From: JBBSEZ01 sp038239195
GTDB lineage: Bacteria > Planctomycetota > Planctomycetia > Gemmatales > Gemmataceae
NCBI GenBank assembly: GCA_038239195.1
Contig: JBBSEZ010000407.1
Location: 1-8,926 of the forward strand
DNA: 8,926 nucleotides
Reading direction: 5' to 3'
Shown here: piece by piece, positions 1-8,500 of the stretch
Numbering within the stretch: position 1 is the stretch's first letter
Layout of the letters: each line of letters opens with the position of its first letter
Program-made: the position numbers and the translations under genes
Notes under the pieces: model-generated
The model's database searches: none
Seen by the model: the letters and a program-made list of their open reading frames with translations, nothing else
Told to the model about the DNA's origin: nothing

Positions 1-56
1 ACGCTAACCGGGGGCGCTCCCGAGCCGCGACGCGGCTGCGCAACCTGCTCGAGTGA
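1..56 (+). CDS. Possible C-terminal tail of an upstream gene (partial)
   Basis: Reading from base 3, the frame gives ANRGRSRAATRLRNLLE and ends at TGA (54-56). Third codon positions are mostly G or C, as in the other genes here. Of the other two plus frames, one has an immediate TAA and the other runs open across the end of the minus-strand gene without a plausible protein. If real, this gene converges on the minus-strand gene with only nine bases between the two stop codons. The Arg/Leu-rich tail resembles the end of helix-rich DNA-binding proteins such as ECF sigma factors, but 17 residues cannot support a function. Confidence 0.3.
   Translation, partial: ANRGRSRAATRLRNLLE
23..37. terminator. 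Short perfect hairpin downstream of the minus-strand gene (possible terminator)
   Basis: AGCCGC (23-28) and GCGGCT (32-37) are perfectly complementary around a 3-base loop GAC. On the minus strand the hairpin begins about 28 bases after the stop codon of the redoxin fusion gene, where a terminator might sit. No T-run follows it on that strand, so it is not a classical intrinsic terminator. It also lies inside the possible upstream coding tail and may simply be GC-rich coding sequence. Confidence 0.15.
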
Positions 57-65
57 CGCTTTCCG

Positions 66-1853
66 CTACTTCTTCCCCGGCACGGAAGCGCGGCCGGTCT
101 TGCCCTCGACGGTCAGGCCGAGCTTCTCGTTGGCATCGACGAAGAAGACGAAGCCGTTCATCATCTCGTGAAACGTTTGGAGCCCGTCCTTGACCGTCGC
201 CCTCGGGTCGGGATTGAACGGGTTGAACGCCGAGTTGTCGTAGTGGGCGATGGCCTCCAGGCGCGTCCCGCGCGGCAGTTTCTTCGTTCCCGGCGCCCAG
301 CGGTAGGGCATCTGCCAGCTAAAGTTATAGTTGGGGACGATCAGCAGCGTTTCCGACTTGCCGTCGGGGTAGTGGGCCTTGAACGTCATGTCGCGGCCGC
401 GCACGTGCATGTGACAGAACAAGCCGACGCCGACCGCGTCGTGCGCCAACACCCGGCTGGCCGAGACGCGGTGGGCCGGGGCGCCGGGGGGGATGGCGAA
501 CCTGGTGTCGGCCAGCAGGTGGAAGCGCAGGTGCCTGTCGATCTTGCCCGCGGCATATTTGATCCCAACCGAGATCCGGCATTTCTCCTTCTTGCCGGTC
601 GTCACGTAGTGGGCCTCCAGCACGAGCAGCGATCCTCGGGGCACCTTGAAGCCGACCCCCTTGTCCAGGAGCAGGGGCTCGCCGCCGGGCACGGTGCCGG
701 TGATGAAGTTGGTCATGCGCCACTTCTCGCCGAGCTTCAAGTAGGCCAGGTTGGCGTGGTGCAGCACCTTCGGGTTGTCGGGCAAGATCTGCACGGCCTG
801 CACCCAGACGTCGTGCCGGAACACGTGCGGGACCACCACGTACTTGTACTCGATCAGGCCCTCGGCCGGCAGGTCGTGCTCCTCCGCCTGGAGGACCAGG
901 TCGGGCTTGCCGATCTGCCACGGGCTCGCCTCCCGCGGCGCCGCCTTGGGCAGTTTCGCCTCGTCCCCCTTCCGCTTGCCGCCCTTGACCCATTGCAGGA
1001 CCAGTTCGCGTTCCTTTGCCGAGAGCCCCCGGCGGTTGGTGAACTCGGTGTGTTGGGGCGCGCCGTACCAGGGCGGCATGCGCTCGTCGCGCACCACCTC
1101 GGCAAGGGCGTTGGCCCGGCTCGCGGCCTGCTGGTAGGTGAGGAGGGAGAAGGGGGCGGCAGTCTTCGGTCGATGGCACTCGGCACAGTGCTTCTGGAGG
1201 ATCGGGGCGACGTGCTCGGCATAAGTCACGGGCGCCTTCGGCGTCGGTAACTCGCCGGGGGTGATGAGGCAGCCATCGACCGGCGTTTCGCAGACGGTCA
1301 CTTCCTTGCCGCCGAGGAGGGCATCGAGGGCCTCTTTCAGGTCGTGCCGCGTCGGCGCGGGCCGCGCGCCGCCGAGGCGATACTGGTCGTCGATGCGGCC
1401 GCGGTAGCGCAATTTCCGCGCGGCGTCGAGGACGGCCACCTCCGGCGTGCGCTTCACGCCGAGAGCGAGGGCACACTTCGCGTCGAAGTCCTTGACGCAG
1501 GGCCATTCCACCTCGTACTCGACGGCCTGGGCGGCCAGGGCCCGGATCGAATCGTCGGCGCCGACGTTGACGGCAACGAACTGCACGCCCTTGGCGCGGT
1601 AGGCCTTCTCGAGCTTGTTCAGCGTGGGCAGGTAGCGCTGCACGAGCGGGCAAGTGGTGGTCGCGAACACCAGGACGTAGGCCTTGCTCTTCGGCAGATC
1701 GTCGAGCGTGCGGGTGAGATAGCGAATGTCCTTGAAGGCGAGGTTCTCGACGGCGGTGCCGATCTTGACCTCGGCCTCGGCGCGGGTGGGTGGGGCCGTC
1801 AGGCAGGCGAGCGCCAGAACGATCGAGGCGGCACGAGGGAGAAGGCGAGACAT
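66..1853 (-). CDS. Exported thioredoxin-like / cytochrome c / PHM-type copper monooxygenase-like fusion protein
   Basis: A 595-residue protein starting at ATG 1853-1851. I chose this start because it begins directly with a signal peptide (MSRLLPRAASIVLALACL..., likely cleaved near ARAEA-like residues 24-27). An in-frame TTG at 1919 would add 22 residues before it and is less likely. The ribosome site is weak (GAGG about 11 bases upstream). Residues ~30-185 are redoxin/thioredoxin-like: TTTCPLV with Cys68 and no second Cys of a CxxC, then KRTPEV (cis-Pro loop) and RYRGRIDDQ. Cysteines 119, 127, 188 and 195 follow. Residues ~208-290 form a class I cytochrome c-like domain: heme motif CAECH (223-227) with likely axial Met259 in RMPPW. 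Residues ~320-580 resemble the copper type II ascorbate-dependent monooxygenase fold (PHM/DBH): HH 365-366, His415 in AHY, HMH 481-483, and Met564 in HEMMNGF match the usual ligands of the two copper sites. The substrate is unknown, and the enzymatic role is inferred from the ligands only. It is predicted periplasmic or extracytoplasmic and appears monocistronic. Confidence 0.9.
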   Translation of the reverse strand: MSRLLPRAASIVLALACLTAPPTRAEAEVKIGTAVENLAFKDIRYLTRTLDDLPKSKAYVLVFATTTCPLVQRYLPTLNKLEKAYRAKGVQFVAVNVGADDSIRALAAQAVEYEVEWPCVKDFDAKCALALGVKRTPEVAVLDAARKLRYRGRIDDQYRLGGARPAPTRHDLKEALDALLGGKEVTVCETPVDGCLITPGELPTPKAPVTYAEHVAPILQKHCAECHRPKTAAPFSLLTYQQAASRANALAEVVRDERMPPWYGAPQHTEFTNRRGLSAKERELVLQWVKGGKRKGDEAKLPKAAPREASPWQIGKPDLVLQAEEHDLPAEGLIEYKYVVVPHVFRHDVWVQAVQILPDNPKVLHHANLAYLKLGEKWRMTNFITGTVPGGEPLLLDKGVGFKVPRGSLLVLEAHYVTTGKKEKCRISVGIKYAAGKIDRHLRFHLLADTRFAIPPGAPAHRVSASRVLAHDAVGVGLFCHMHVRGRDMTFKAHYPDGKSETLLIVPNYNFSWQMPYRWAPGTKKLPRGTRLEAIAHYDNSAFNPFNPDPRATVKDGLQTFHEMMNGFVFFVDANEKLGLTVEGKTGRASVPGKK

Positions 1854-1883
1854 GGTGCGCAAGCCCTCGGGGGTAGAACGAAC

Positions 1884-1897
1884 CGGCCGATCGGCCG
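1884..1897. repeat. 14-bp perfect palindrome CGGCCGATCGGCCG, upstream of the redoxin fusion gene
   Basis: This perfect palindrome is centred on GATC, 31 bases upstream of the chosen ATG of the minus-strand gene. Its core GCCGATCGGCC recurs at 1935-1945, centre to centre 49 bp away. Spacing and position suit a pair of operator half-sites or leader hairpins. GC-rich genomes form such palindromes by chance, so regulation is only a suggestion. Confidence 0.35.
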
Positions 1898-1934
1898 CGA
1901 CGTCGGCGAGCAGGGACAAGCTATCCCGCCGCCC

Positions 1935-1944
1935 GCCGATCGGC
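1935..1944. repeat. Second palindrome GCCGATCGGC, related to the one at 1884-1897
   Basis: A 10-bp perfect palindrome sharing the 11-base core GCCGATCGGCC with the first copy. It lies 82-91 bases upstream of the minus-strand gene's ATG, just downstream (on that strand) of a TAGAAT promoter-like hexamer. Both copies would therefore fall in a transcribed leader if that hexamer is used. Confidence 0.3.
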
Positions 1945-1962
1945 CATCGAGCGCGGGGCCCG

Positions 1963-1968
1963 ATTCTA
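1963..1968 (-). promoter_or_regulatory. Possible -10 hexamer (TAGAAT) for the redoxin fusion gene
   Basis: Read on the minus strand, TAGAAT matches TATAAT at five of six positions and sits in a locally AT-richer patch. No convincing -35 element is found 16-18 bases upstream. If used, the transcript would have a leader of about 100 bases containing both GATC-centred palindromes. This is a weak single-element prediction. Confidence 0.2.
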
Positions 1969-2148
1969 ACTCACAAAACGAGAAAGCATGCGTTGTCTAA
2001 TTGAAGGCCTCGAAAAGGCGGTCTCCGGGTCGGGGCGTGCGCAAGGTGCTGGCCGTTTCGGAAATGCCGGTCCCCCCGAGGGATTCTGACAATCCGAACT
2101 AAATGTGGGCATTCTGGACAGACTTTGCCAGATTCGCGGGATGACCCC

Positions 2149-2177
2149 TTGAGCCCGTCTGGCGGCGGTGATACATT
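2149..2177 (+). promoter_or_regulatory. Possible sigma-70-type promoter for the giant plus-strand gene
   Basis: TTGAGC (2149-2154) and TACATT (2172-2177) each match the consensus at four of six positions and are separated by exactly 17 bases. Transcription would start near 2184 and leave a leader of about 350 bases that includes the inverted repeats at 2184-2203 and 2233-2278. Such matches arise often by chance, so support is weak. Confidence 0.2.
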
Positions 2178-2183
2178 TAAGAA

Positions 2184-2203
2184 GTGCCACCGGAACATGG
2201 CAC
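2184..2203. repeat. Small inverted repeat GTGCCA-N8-TGGCAC
   Basis: GTGCCA (2184-2189) and TGGCAC (2198-2203) are perfectly complementary with an 8-base loop. It lies just where a transcript from the possible promoter at 2149-2177 would begin, so it could be a 5' hairpin or a protein-binding dyad. Confidence 0.25.
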
Positions 2204-2232
2204 CCGGACCCACGACCAACCAAAAGCCCGAT

Positions 2233-2278
2233 CACTCGCATTCCTCTTCCGCCCAGGCAGGCCGGGCGAGAGCGAGTG
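2233..2278. repeat. Imperfect long hairpin in the intergenic region
   Basis: CACTCGC (2233-2239) pairs with GCGAGTG (2272-2278). Further in, TCT (2245-2247) pairs with AGA (2269-2271), and CGCCC (2250-2254) pairs with GGGCG (2264-2268), leaving a 9-base loop. The left arm carries two bulges. It could be a leader structure or a degenerate copy of a dispersed palindromic repeat. One copy alone cannot decide. Confidence 0.35.
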
Positions 2279-2490
2279 GGCTGGCGTTCGCTGATGAACC
2301 ATCCGATCGCCTGGCCTTCCGCCCCTCCAACTCTGCGCCCCCAGGGTAGGGCGAGCCTCCAGGAGAGCTCGGCTCGAACGCTCCCGCGAAAAACTTTCCG
2401 GCGCCCGGCGCGGTATCAGAAGCGTCGCCCGTGGTTGAGTTCTATCTCGACATTCCCAGGTTGAAGCCGCTGGCCCCACGAGGGGAACCG

Positions 2491-2527
2491 TTCTCATTCC
2501 TTCGCTTTCTTTCTCTGCACCGAAGGA
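2491..2527 (+). promoter_or_regulatory. Pyrimidine-rich tract and ribosome binding site of the giant gene
   Basis: Bases 2491-2518 are almost all pyrimidine (only three purines). AAGGA follows at 2523-2527, seven bases before ATG 2535. The frame has a stop (TGA 2436-2438) and no ATG, GTG or TTG between that stop and 2535, so this site fixes the start. Pyrimidine tracts upstream of the Shine-Dalgarno can act as ribosomal protein S1 enhancers. That role here is inference. Confidence 0.55.
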
Positions 2528-2534
2528 CCGCACC

Positions 2535-5500
2535 ATGAGTTTTCTCTCCCTCCTCCGCCGTCTCAACTGGCGCTTCCCCGGCCAGGATCGCGCGAAAAAG
2601 CTCCCGTACCGGTCCCGGTCCCGTTCCCGAGCGCTGCCGTCGCTCGAAGCGCTCGAGTCGCGCGACCTGATGGCGGCGCCTACCATCGTTTCCGTGAGCC
2701 CGGCCGACGGGAGCACGCTGAGCTCGCCGCCCACCACCATCACGGTGACGTTCTCCGAGACGATGACGTTGGCGCCACTACAGACCGCGGCCAACTACAA
2801 GCTGTTCGACTCCCTGGGCAACGCGATCGCGTTCAGCAACGCCCAGGCGAGCAACGGGCCCAACGGGCCCAATAGCATCGTCACGCTCACCCTGAGCAAC
2901 CCGAACCTGCCGGTTGGCACGTTCACCCTGTTCGTCCGCGCCGACCAACTCACCGAGGCAGCCGATGCCGCCGCCACGCCGATGGCCGCGCCCGGGCAAC
3001 TGGTCGCCGCCAACCTCGGCACCGGAAACCTCTCCACGTTCGCGATGCCCGGGAACGGCCAACTCGGGGCGCTGAGCAACTACCCGGCGCCGGCCCTCGG
3101 CACGACGCAGGCGAGCCCGAAGGCGGTGGCCCTGGCGGACCTCGACGGCACCGGCACCAACGCCTTGATCGTCGCCAACGCCGGCACCGACCAGATCGCC
3201 ATTTTCAAGGGCCTCAGCGGTGGGGGCTATTCCACGCTGCCGACGACCCTCCTCAACCTCCCCACCGGCTCGCTCCCCAGCGGGATCGTCGCCCGAGACC
3301 TCAGCGGGGACGGGCTCGCCGACATTGCCGTGGCCGACAGCGGCACCGGCCAGGTCACCGTGTTCACCAACCGGACCACCACCGCCGGGAACTTCGCCTT
3401 CCAGCCCGTGCAAAACTATGCCGCCGGCACTGACCCGCTGGGGCTCGTCGCCACCGACTTCAACAGCGACGGCAGCCTCGACCTCGCCGTCGCCAACGGC
3501 GTCGGCACCGTCGATGCCAACAACAACACGCAGTACACGGTCACCGTCCTGCAAAACCGGGGCGGGTCTTTCAACACCCTCTCCTCGTTCATCGTGGGCA
3601 CCACCCTCGCGAACGCGGGGGCCAGCAGCGGCCTGATCTCGCCCACGGGCCTGGCGGCCGGCCTGTTCAACGGGGACACCAAGCCCGACCTGGCCGTCTC
3701 CGGCGCCACCGGCGTGGCCACCCTGTTCAACACCACCCAGCCGTTCGCGACGCCCACCTTCGCCGCCTCCGTCCTCCTGGCGGGGCCGGCGACCACCTCG
3801 GTGGCTACCGGGGTGTTCCGCGCCAGCCCCAGCAACAATCAGGCCGACATCCTGGCCACGACGGCGGCCAACGGCGGGCAGTTGGTGCCGTACGTCAACG
3901 CCTCCGCCGCAAGCCTCATCGCGGTCACCGACGGCGCCGGCACCTTCACCGCGGGGGCCGCCATCGCCGCGGGCGTGACCAACCCAACGGCCCTGACGCT
4001 CCGGGACGTCGATAACAGCGGGGCCCAGGAGACGATCTTCCTCGGCAACAACCCCAACGGGACGCTCAACGTCCTGCCGAAGTTGCAGTCCGGGGCCATC
4101 ACCAACGCCATCAACGCCCCCGTCACCCAGACCATCACCATCACGAGCCCCGGCCACGGGCTGGTCAACGGCCAGGTGGTGGTCCTCACCGGCGTGGGCG
4201 GGGACACCAACGCCAACGGCACGTTCTACGTCACCAACAGGACGACCGACACGTTCGACCTCGCCAACTCGAACGGCAACGCGGCGTACACCTTGGGCGG
4301 CAGCTGGGTGGCCATCCCCCGCGTCATCACGAACACCACCGGCAACGGCGTCGGGCCGATCGTCGTCACCAGCCCCAACCACAACCTCGTGACCGGCCAG
4401 CAGGTGACGATCAGCGGCGTGAATGGGAACACCGCTGCCAACGGCACCTGGTTCGTCACTCGTATCGACGCCACCACCTTCTCGCTCAACGGCACGGTCG
4501 GCAACGGGACGTTCGCCGCGGCCGGCAGCCCCTTCGCCCCGGCCAAATGGGCGCTGCTGCCTTACCAGGTCGATGCCAACCCGGTGTCGCTGGATTTCGG
4601 CGACACCAACGGCGACGGGCTCCTCGACGTGGTGACGGCCAACAGCGCCGGCCCGGACGTGTCCTTGTTGCTCGGCCTGGGCACCCCCGGCAGCCCGACC
4701 GGCACCCCGAACGGCGCCTTCGCGCAGGGCACCACCCTGACGACGGGCAACAACTCCCAGCCGCGCGGCGTGGCCGTGGGCGACCTCAACGGCGATGGCA
4801 TCGCCGACCTGGTGGCGGCCGACAGCCAGACCAACCAGGTCACGGTGTTCCTCGGTCTCGCCTCGGGCGGGTATGCCACCGGCGCTTCCTACTTCACGAC
4901 CACCGTGACCGGGGGGGCCACGGTCGGCAGGCAGCCGGTGAAGGTGGCCCTGGCCAACCTCGACGGCAAACTGGACATCGTCACCATCGACGCCGCCGAC
5001 AGCATGGTGTCGGTGCTGCTCAACAACGGCAACGGGACGTTCGGGGCGGCCAAGACCTTCGCGGTCGGCAATGCCCCCACCGGGCTGGCGGTCGCCGACC
5101 TCAACAACGACGGCAAGCAGGACGTGGTCGTCACCCACAACGGCAGCGCCGTCGCGGCGAGCAGCCGCGGGCTGACGGTGCTCCTGGGCAACGGCGACGG
5201 CACGTTCCAGCCCGCCACGGAGGTGGCGGCCGCCGCCGGCATGCACCTCTCGGCCCTCGTCGCCGCCGACTTCAACGCCGACGGCAACACCGACGTCGTG
5301 GTGGCCGACAGCACCGCCAGCAAGGTCATCGAGTTCATCGGCGACGGCTCGGGCGCCCTTACCGCGGCCGGGCAGACCTACACCGTCGGCCCCAACCCCG
5401 TCGCGCTGGCCGCCGCCGACTTCAACCGGGATGGGTTCCTCGACGTGGTTTCCGTCAGCGGGTCCTCCAACACGACCCGGAACATCTCGGTCCTGCTCAG

Positions 5501-8500
5501 TTCGGCGGGGACCGGTTTCGCCAGCGCGGCCAATACCACCCTGCCCAACGGCTTTCCGATCGCCAGCGTGATCGCCGCCAACGTCAACCAGGACGCCTTC
5601 CCCGACCTGGTGATCGGCACCCAGGGGGGCCCCATCAACAGCGTCAGCAGTTTCGGCACCATCTTCATCACGAGCCCCAACCACGGCCTGAAGAGCGGCG
5701 ACGTGGTGACCGTCTCGGGCGTCCAGGGGAACACCGCGGCCAACGGCTACTGGACGATCACCAAGGTCGATAACAACACCTTCTTCCTCAACGGCTCGTT
5801 TGGCAACGGCTTCTACACCGGCGGCGGCGTTTGGTTTTCCGACTCCCAGGTGGCCGGCGCCGGCGCCTACAACAACGTCTACACGCTGACCGGCCTGGGC
5901 AATGGCCGCTTCAACGCCCCCACGCCCTCCAGCGTCGGGGGCACCGGCTCCCCGGTCGCCCCCCCGACCAACCTGGCGGTCGTCAGCGACCCGTTCCAGC
6001 GCGTGACCACCTTCAACTCCGGTGGCCAGAGCATCACGGTCAACCTGATCGCCAACGGCAGCTTCGAGATCACCGACCTCTCCGGGGAGCAGGGCAACCT
6101 CGACGGCTGGACAGCCTACAACAAGCCCGACACTCCCGGCAGCGCCGGCGCCTGGGCCCCGCAGACGGGGGCCAGCAGCCCCCTCAGCCTCGCCACGGTG
6201 CCCGGCCCCACCGATGGGCAATTCCAGGCCATGCTCGACGAGCAGGACCAGATCCCCCAGATTGACCCGACCCGGCCCAACCCCAACGCCCAGGATAGTT
6301 ACGAAGGCTCCCACGCCCTGTACCAGGACGTGACGATCCCCAGTACCGCGACCGGCCTCACCCTGTCGTTCACCCTTTACATCGACAACACCGGCTCCTC
6401 GCTCACCAATATCCGGGGCGCCACGGGCGACTATTCGGACACGACGGGCAGCAACGGCACGCTCGACTGGAACTCGGGCTCGGCCAACCAGCAGGTTCGG
6501 GTGGACCTGATGAGCCCCGCGGCCGACGTCCTCGACGTCGGCAGTGGGGTGTTGCGGAACGTCTTCCAGACCGCACCGGGCCAGCCGTCGGTCCAGACGC
6601 TCGATTTCACCGGCGCCAACAAAATCACCCTGACCCCGGCGGAAGTGCAGGCCTTCGCCGGGAAGACAATCCGCTTCCGGGTGGCCGCCGCCAACAACCG
6701 GGGCAAACTGATCGTCGGCGTGGACAACGTCCAGCTGGTGGCAACGTTCTCCGACACCGCGGCCCCCGCCCTGACCAACCTCCAGCTGCGCAACCCGACC
6801 TTCCTGGCCGACCCGATCCAGACGGCGCAAACGACCGACCCGACGATCATCGGCCGGGTGAAGGACAACGGCTCGGTCAACAACATCCGCTTCGTCGATT
6901 TCGACATGCAAGGCAACGGCTTCGGGGGGCCAGACGACGTCAAGGTCACCACCTTCGACGCCAACGGGAACTTCAGCTTCTCGGCGACCGGGCTTTCGGC
7001 CGGCGTCCACACCATCCCGGTGGAGGTGGTGGACAACGCCAGCAACCCGTCCCGGCAGAACTTCACGTTCATCGTGCAGGGGCAGAGCCTGGTGAACTGG
7101 CAGGCGACCGGCCCCGGGCCGATCGACATCTCGTCAGCCGGCCTCGACTATACCTCGGTGACCGGAAACGTCACGTCCATCGTCGCTGACCCGAACGACC
7201 CGAGCGGGAACACCATTTACCTCGGCTCGGACAACGGCGGGGTGTGGCGGACCACCGACGGCGGGAACGACTGGCTCGCGCTGACGGACAGCGTGACCGA
7301 CCCCCAGACCGGCCAGCGCGTGTCCGAGTCGATCGGGGACCTGGCGGTCGGGCACGTCGTGCGGAACGGCCTCGTCCTCCCCATCGTCTACGCCGGGACC
7401 GGGGTCGCCAACACCACGAGCACGGTGGGCGGGGGCGGGATCCTGAAGTCGGACCCCGACGTCAACGCCGGCAAGTTCACGGTGGTCGGGCAAAGCACCT
7501 TCCAGGGCGCCCACATCAGCAAGGTCGTGGTGGACCCCACCGACGCCAACACGGTGTTCGTGGCGGTGGCGTGGTTCGACGCCCCCTCCCCCGCCAAGCA
7601 GCCGGGCGTCTACTACACGTCCGACGGCGGCCTGACCTGGACGAACGTCATGACGCCGGGCGACATGTACGCGACGGTCAACGACACCCCGAGCGGGCCG
7701 ACCGAGGCCCAGAGGGGCATCACGCAACTGGCTTCGGTCACCGACCTCATCATCGACCCGATCAGCCCGACCCGGTTGATCGCGGGGCTGGGGAACATCG
7801 GCAAGACGGGGGCCGGGAGCGACGCGACGACGGGCGTCTGGAAGCTCACCCCCAACTCCGGCACCCCGCGTCAATTTAGCTGGGTCCTCGAAAAGGGCGG
7901 CGACAACCCCCGGGTCCTCAACGCCACCCTGCCCAACGGCGACTCTGGCGCGCTTCTGGGCCGCGTGACGTTGGCCCAGGGCAGCGGCCGGGCCGGCGAC
8001 GAGCCGACCATTTACGTCTTGATCACCACCCAGCCCCTCCCCCCCGGCACCGTCCGGGGCACGTTCTTCGGGGGCCAGTCCGCGGGGCTCTACAAGACCA
8101 AGGACAATCTCCTCAATTTCACCAAGGTCATGCTCCGCGAAGGGTTCGGCCGGGACCCGAACGGCGTCCCGATCTTCACGGACATCGGCCTGTCGGGGAA
8201 CAACGCGGCCAACTCCGGCGCCCTGGTCGTCGATCCGACCAACCCCAACGTGGTCTACGTCGGCGGCTCGACCGCCTTCAACACCACCGGCATCGTCCAG
8301 CATTCCCCCATCCGGGTCGATACCGGCGACATGCGCGACACCACCTACTTCGATTTCAACTCGCGGACGTACGCGAACGACGGCGACGACATCCAGAAGG
8401 TGCTGCAAGCCGAGCAAAACTACGCGGCGCAAAACAAAGGCGCGTTCGGCTATGCCTACTCCCCCCTCCTGAAGACGGACACGACTGGCCCCGCCTACAG

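Larger units (their letters stand above)
1854..2534. other. 681-bp divergent intergenic region without a credible gene
   Basis: This lies between the start codons of the two divergent genes and should hold both promoters. Short open frames exist on both strands (up to about 100 codons). They lack gene-like codon use, credible ribosome sites and recognisable domains, so I call none of them. GC is lower than in the flanking genes, especially around 1963-2010 and 2083-2135. It contains two related palindromes (1884-1897, 1935-1944), inverted repeats at 2081-2095, 2184-2203 and 2233-2278, weak promoter-like hexamers and a pyrimidine-rich tract (2491-2518). I see no tRNA, riboswitch or known RNA family. 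Confidence 0.75.

Noticed and set aside
168..1250. 360-codon plus-strand open frame opposite the redoxin fusion gene
   Set aside because: The minus strand carries heme, copper-ligand and redoxin motifs in order. The plus-strand translation is low-complexity Arg/Gly/Leu/Val sequence without a recognisable domain.
1853..1919. Upstream TTG start at 1919 for the redoxin fusion gene
   Set aside because: It would put 22 non-hydrophobic residues before an otherwise normal signal peptide, and it would place the first palindrome inside the coding region.
2198..2215. TGGCAC at 2198-2203 as a sigma-54 -24 element
   Set aside because: The matching TTGCA-type -12 element is absent downstream. The bases belong to a small inverted repeat.
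1966..2464. Several 70-100 codon open frames in the intergenic region, one containing CPECPH
   Set aside because: No ribosome sites, no gene-like codon use, and overlapping candidates on both strands. The CxxC-like motif is isolated and probably chance.
2484..2510. GGAACC at 2484-2489 as an ECF sigma factor -35 element
   Set aside because: No CGTC-like -10 element follows at 16-17 bases, and the transcript would start almost at the ribosome site.
4140..4532. Ubiquitin-like conjugation system suggested by the 'E1 FCCH' label
   Set aside because: Only the small beta-rich module pattern is present. There is no adenylation domain, catalytic cysteine (the protein has no cysteine at all), E2, ubiquitin-like protein or protease nearby.
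4547..5773. 408-codon plus-strand open frame in another phase
   Set aside because: Arg/Gly/Gln/His-rich out-of-frame reading of the FG-GAP repeats. It has no domain, and the overlapping frame is clearly the coding one.
2778..7010. 1410-codon minus-strand open frame, very rich in Gly, Val, Arg and Asp
   Set aside because: It is an exact-phase antisense shadow of the giant plus-strand gene. It starts at GTG, has no ribosome site and no domain, and exists because the sense strand lacks TTA, CTA and TCA codons. The sense frame has clear Ig, FG-GAP and BNR motifs.
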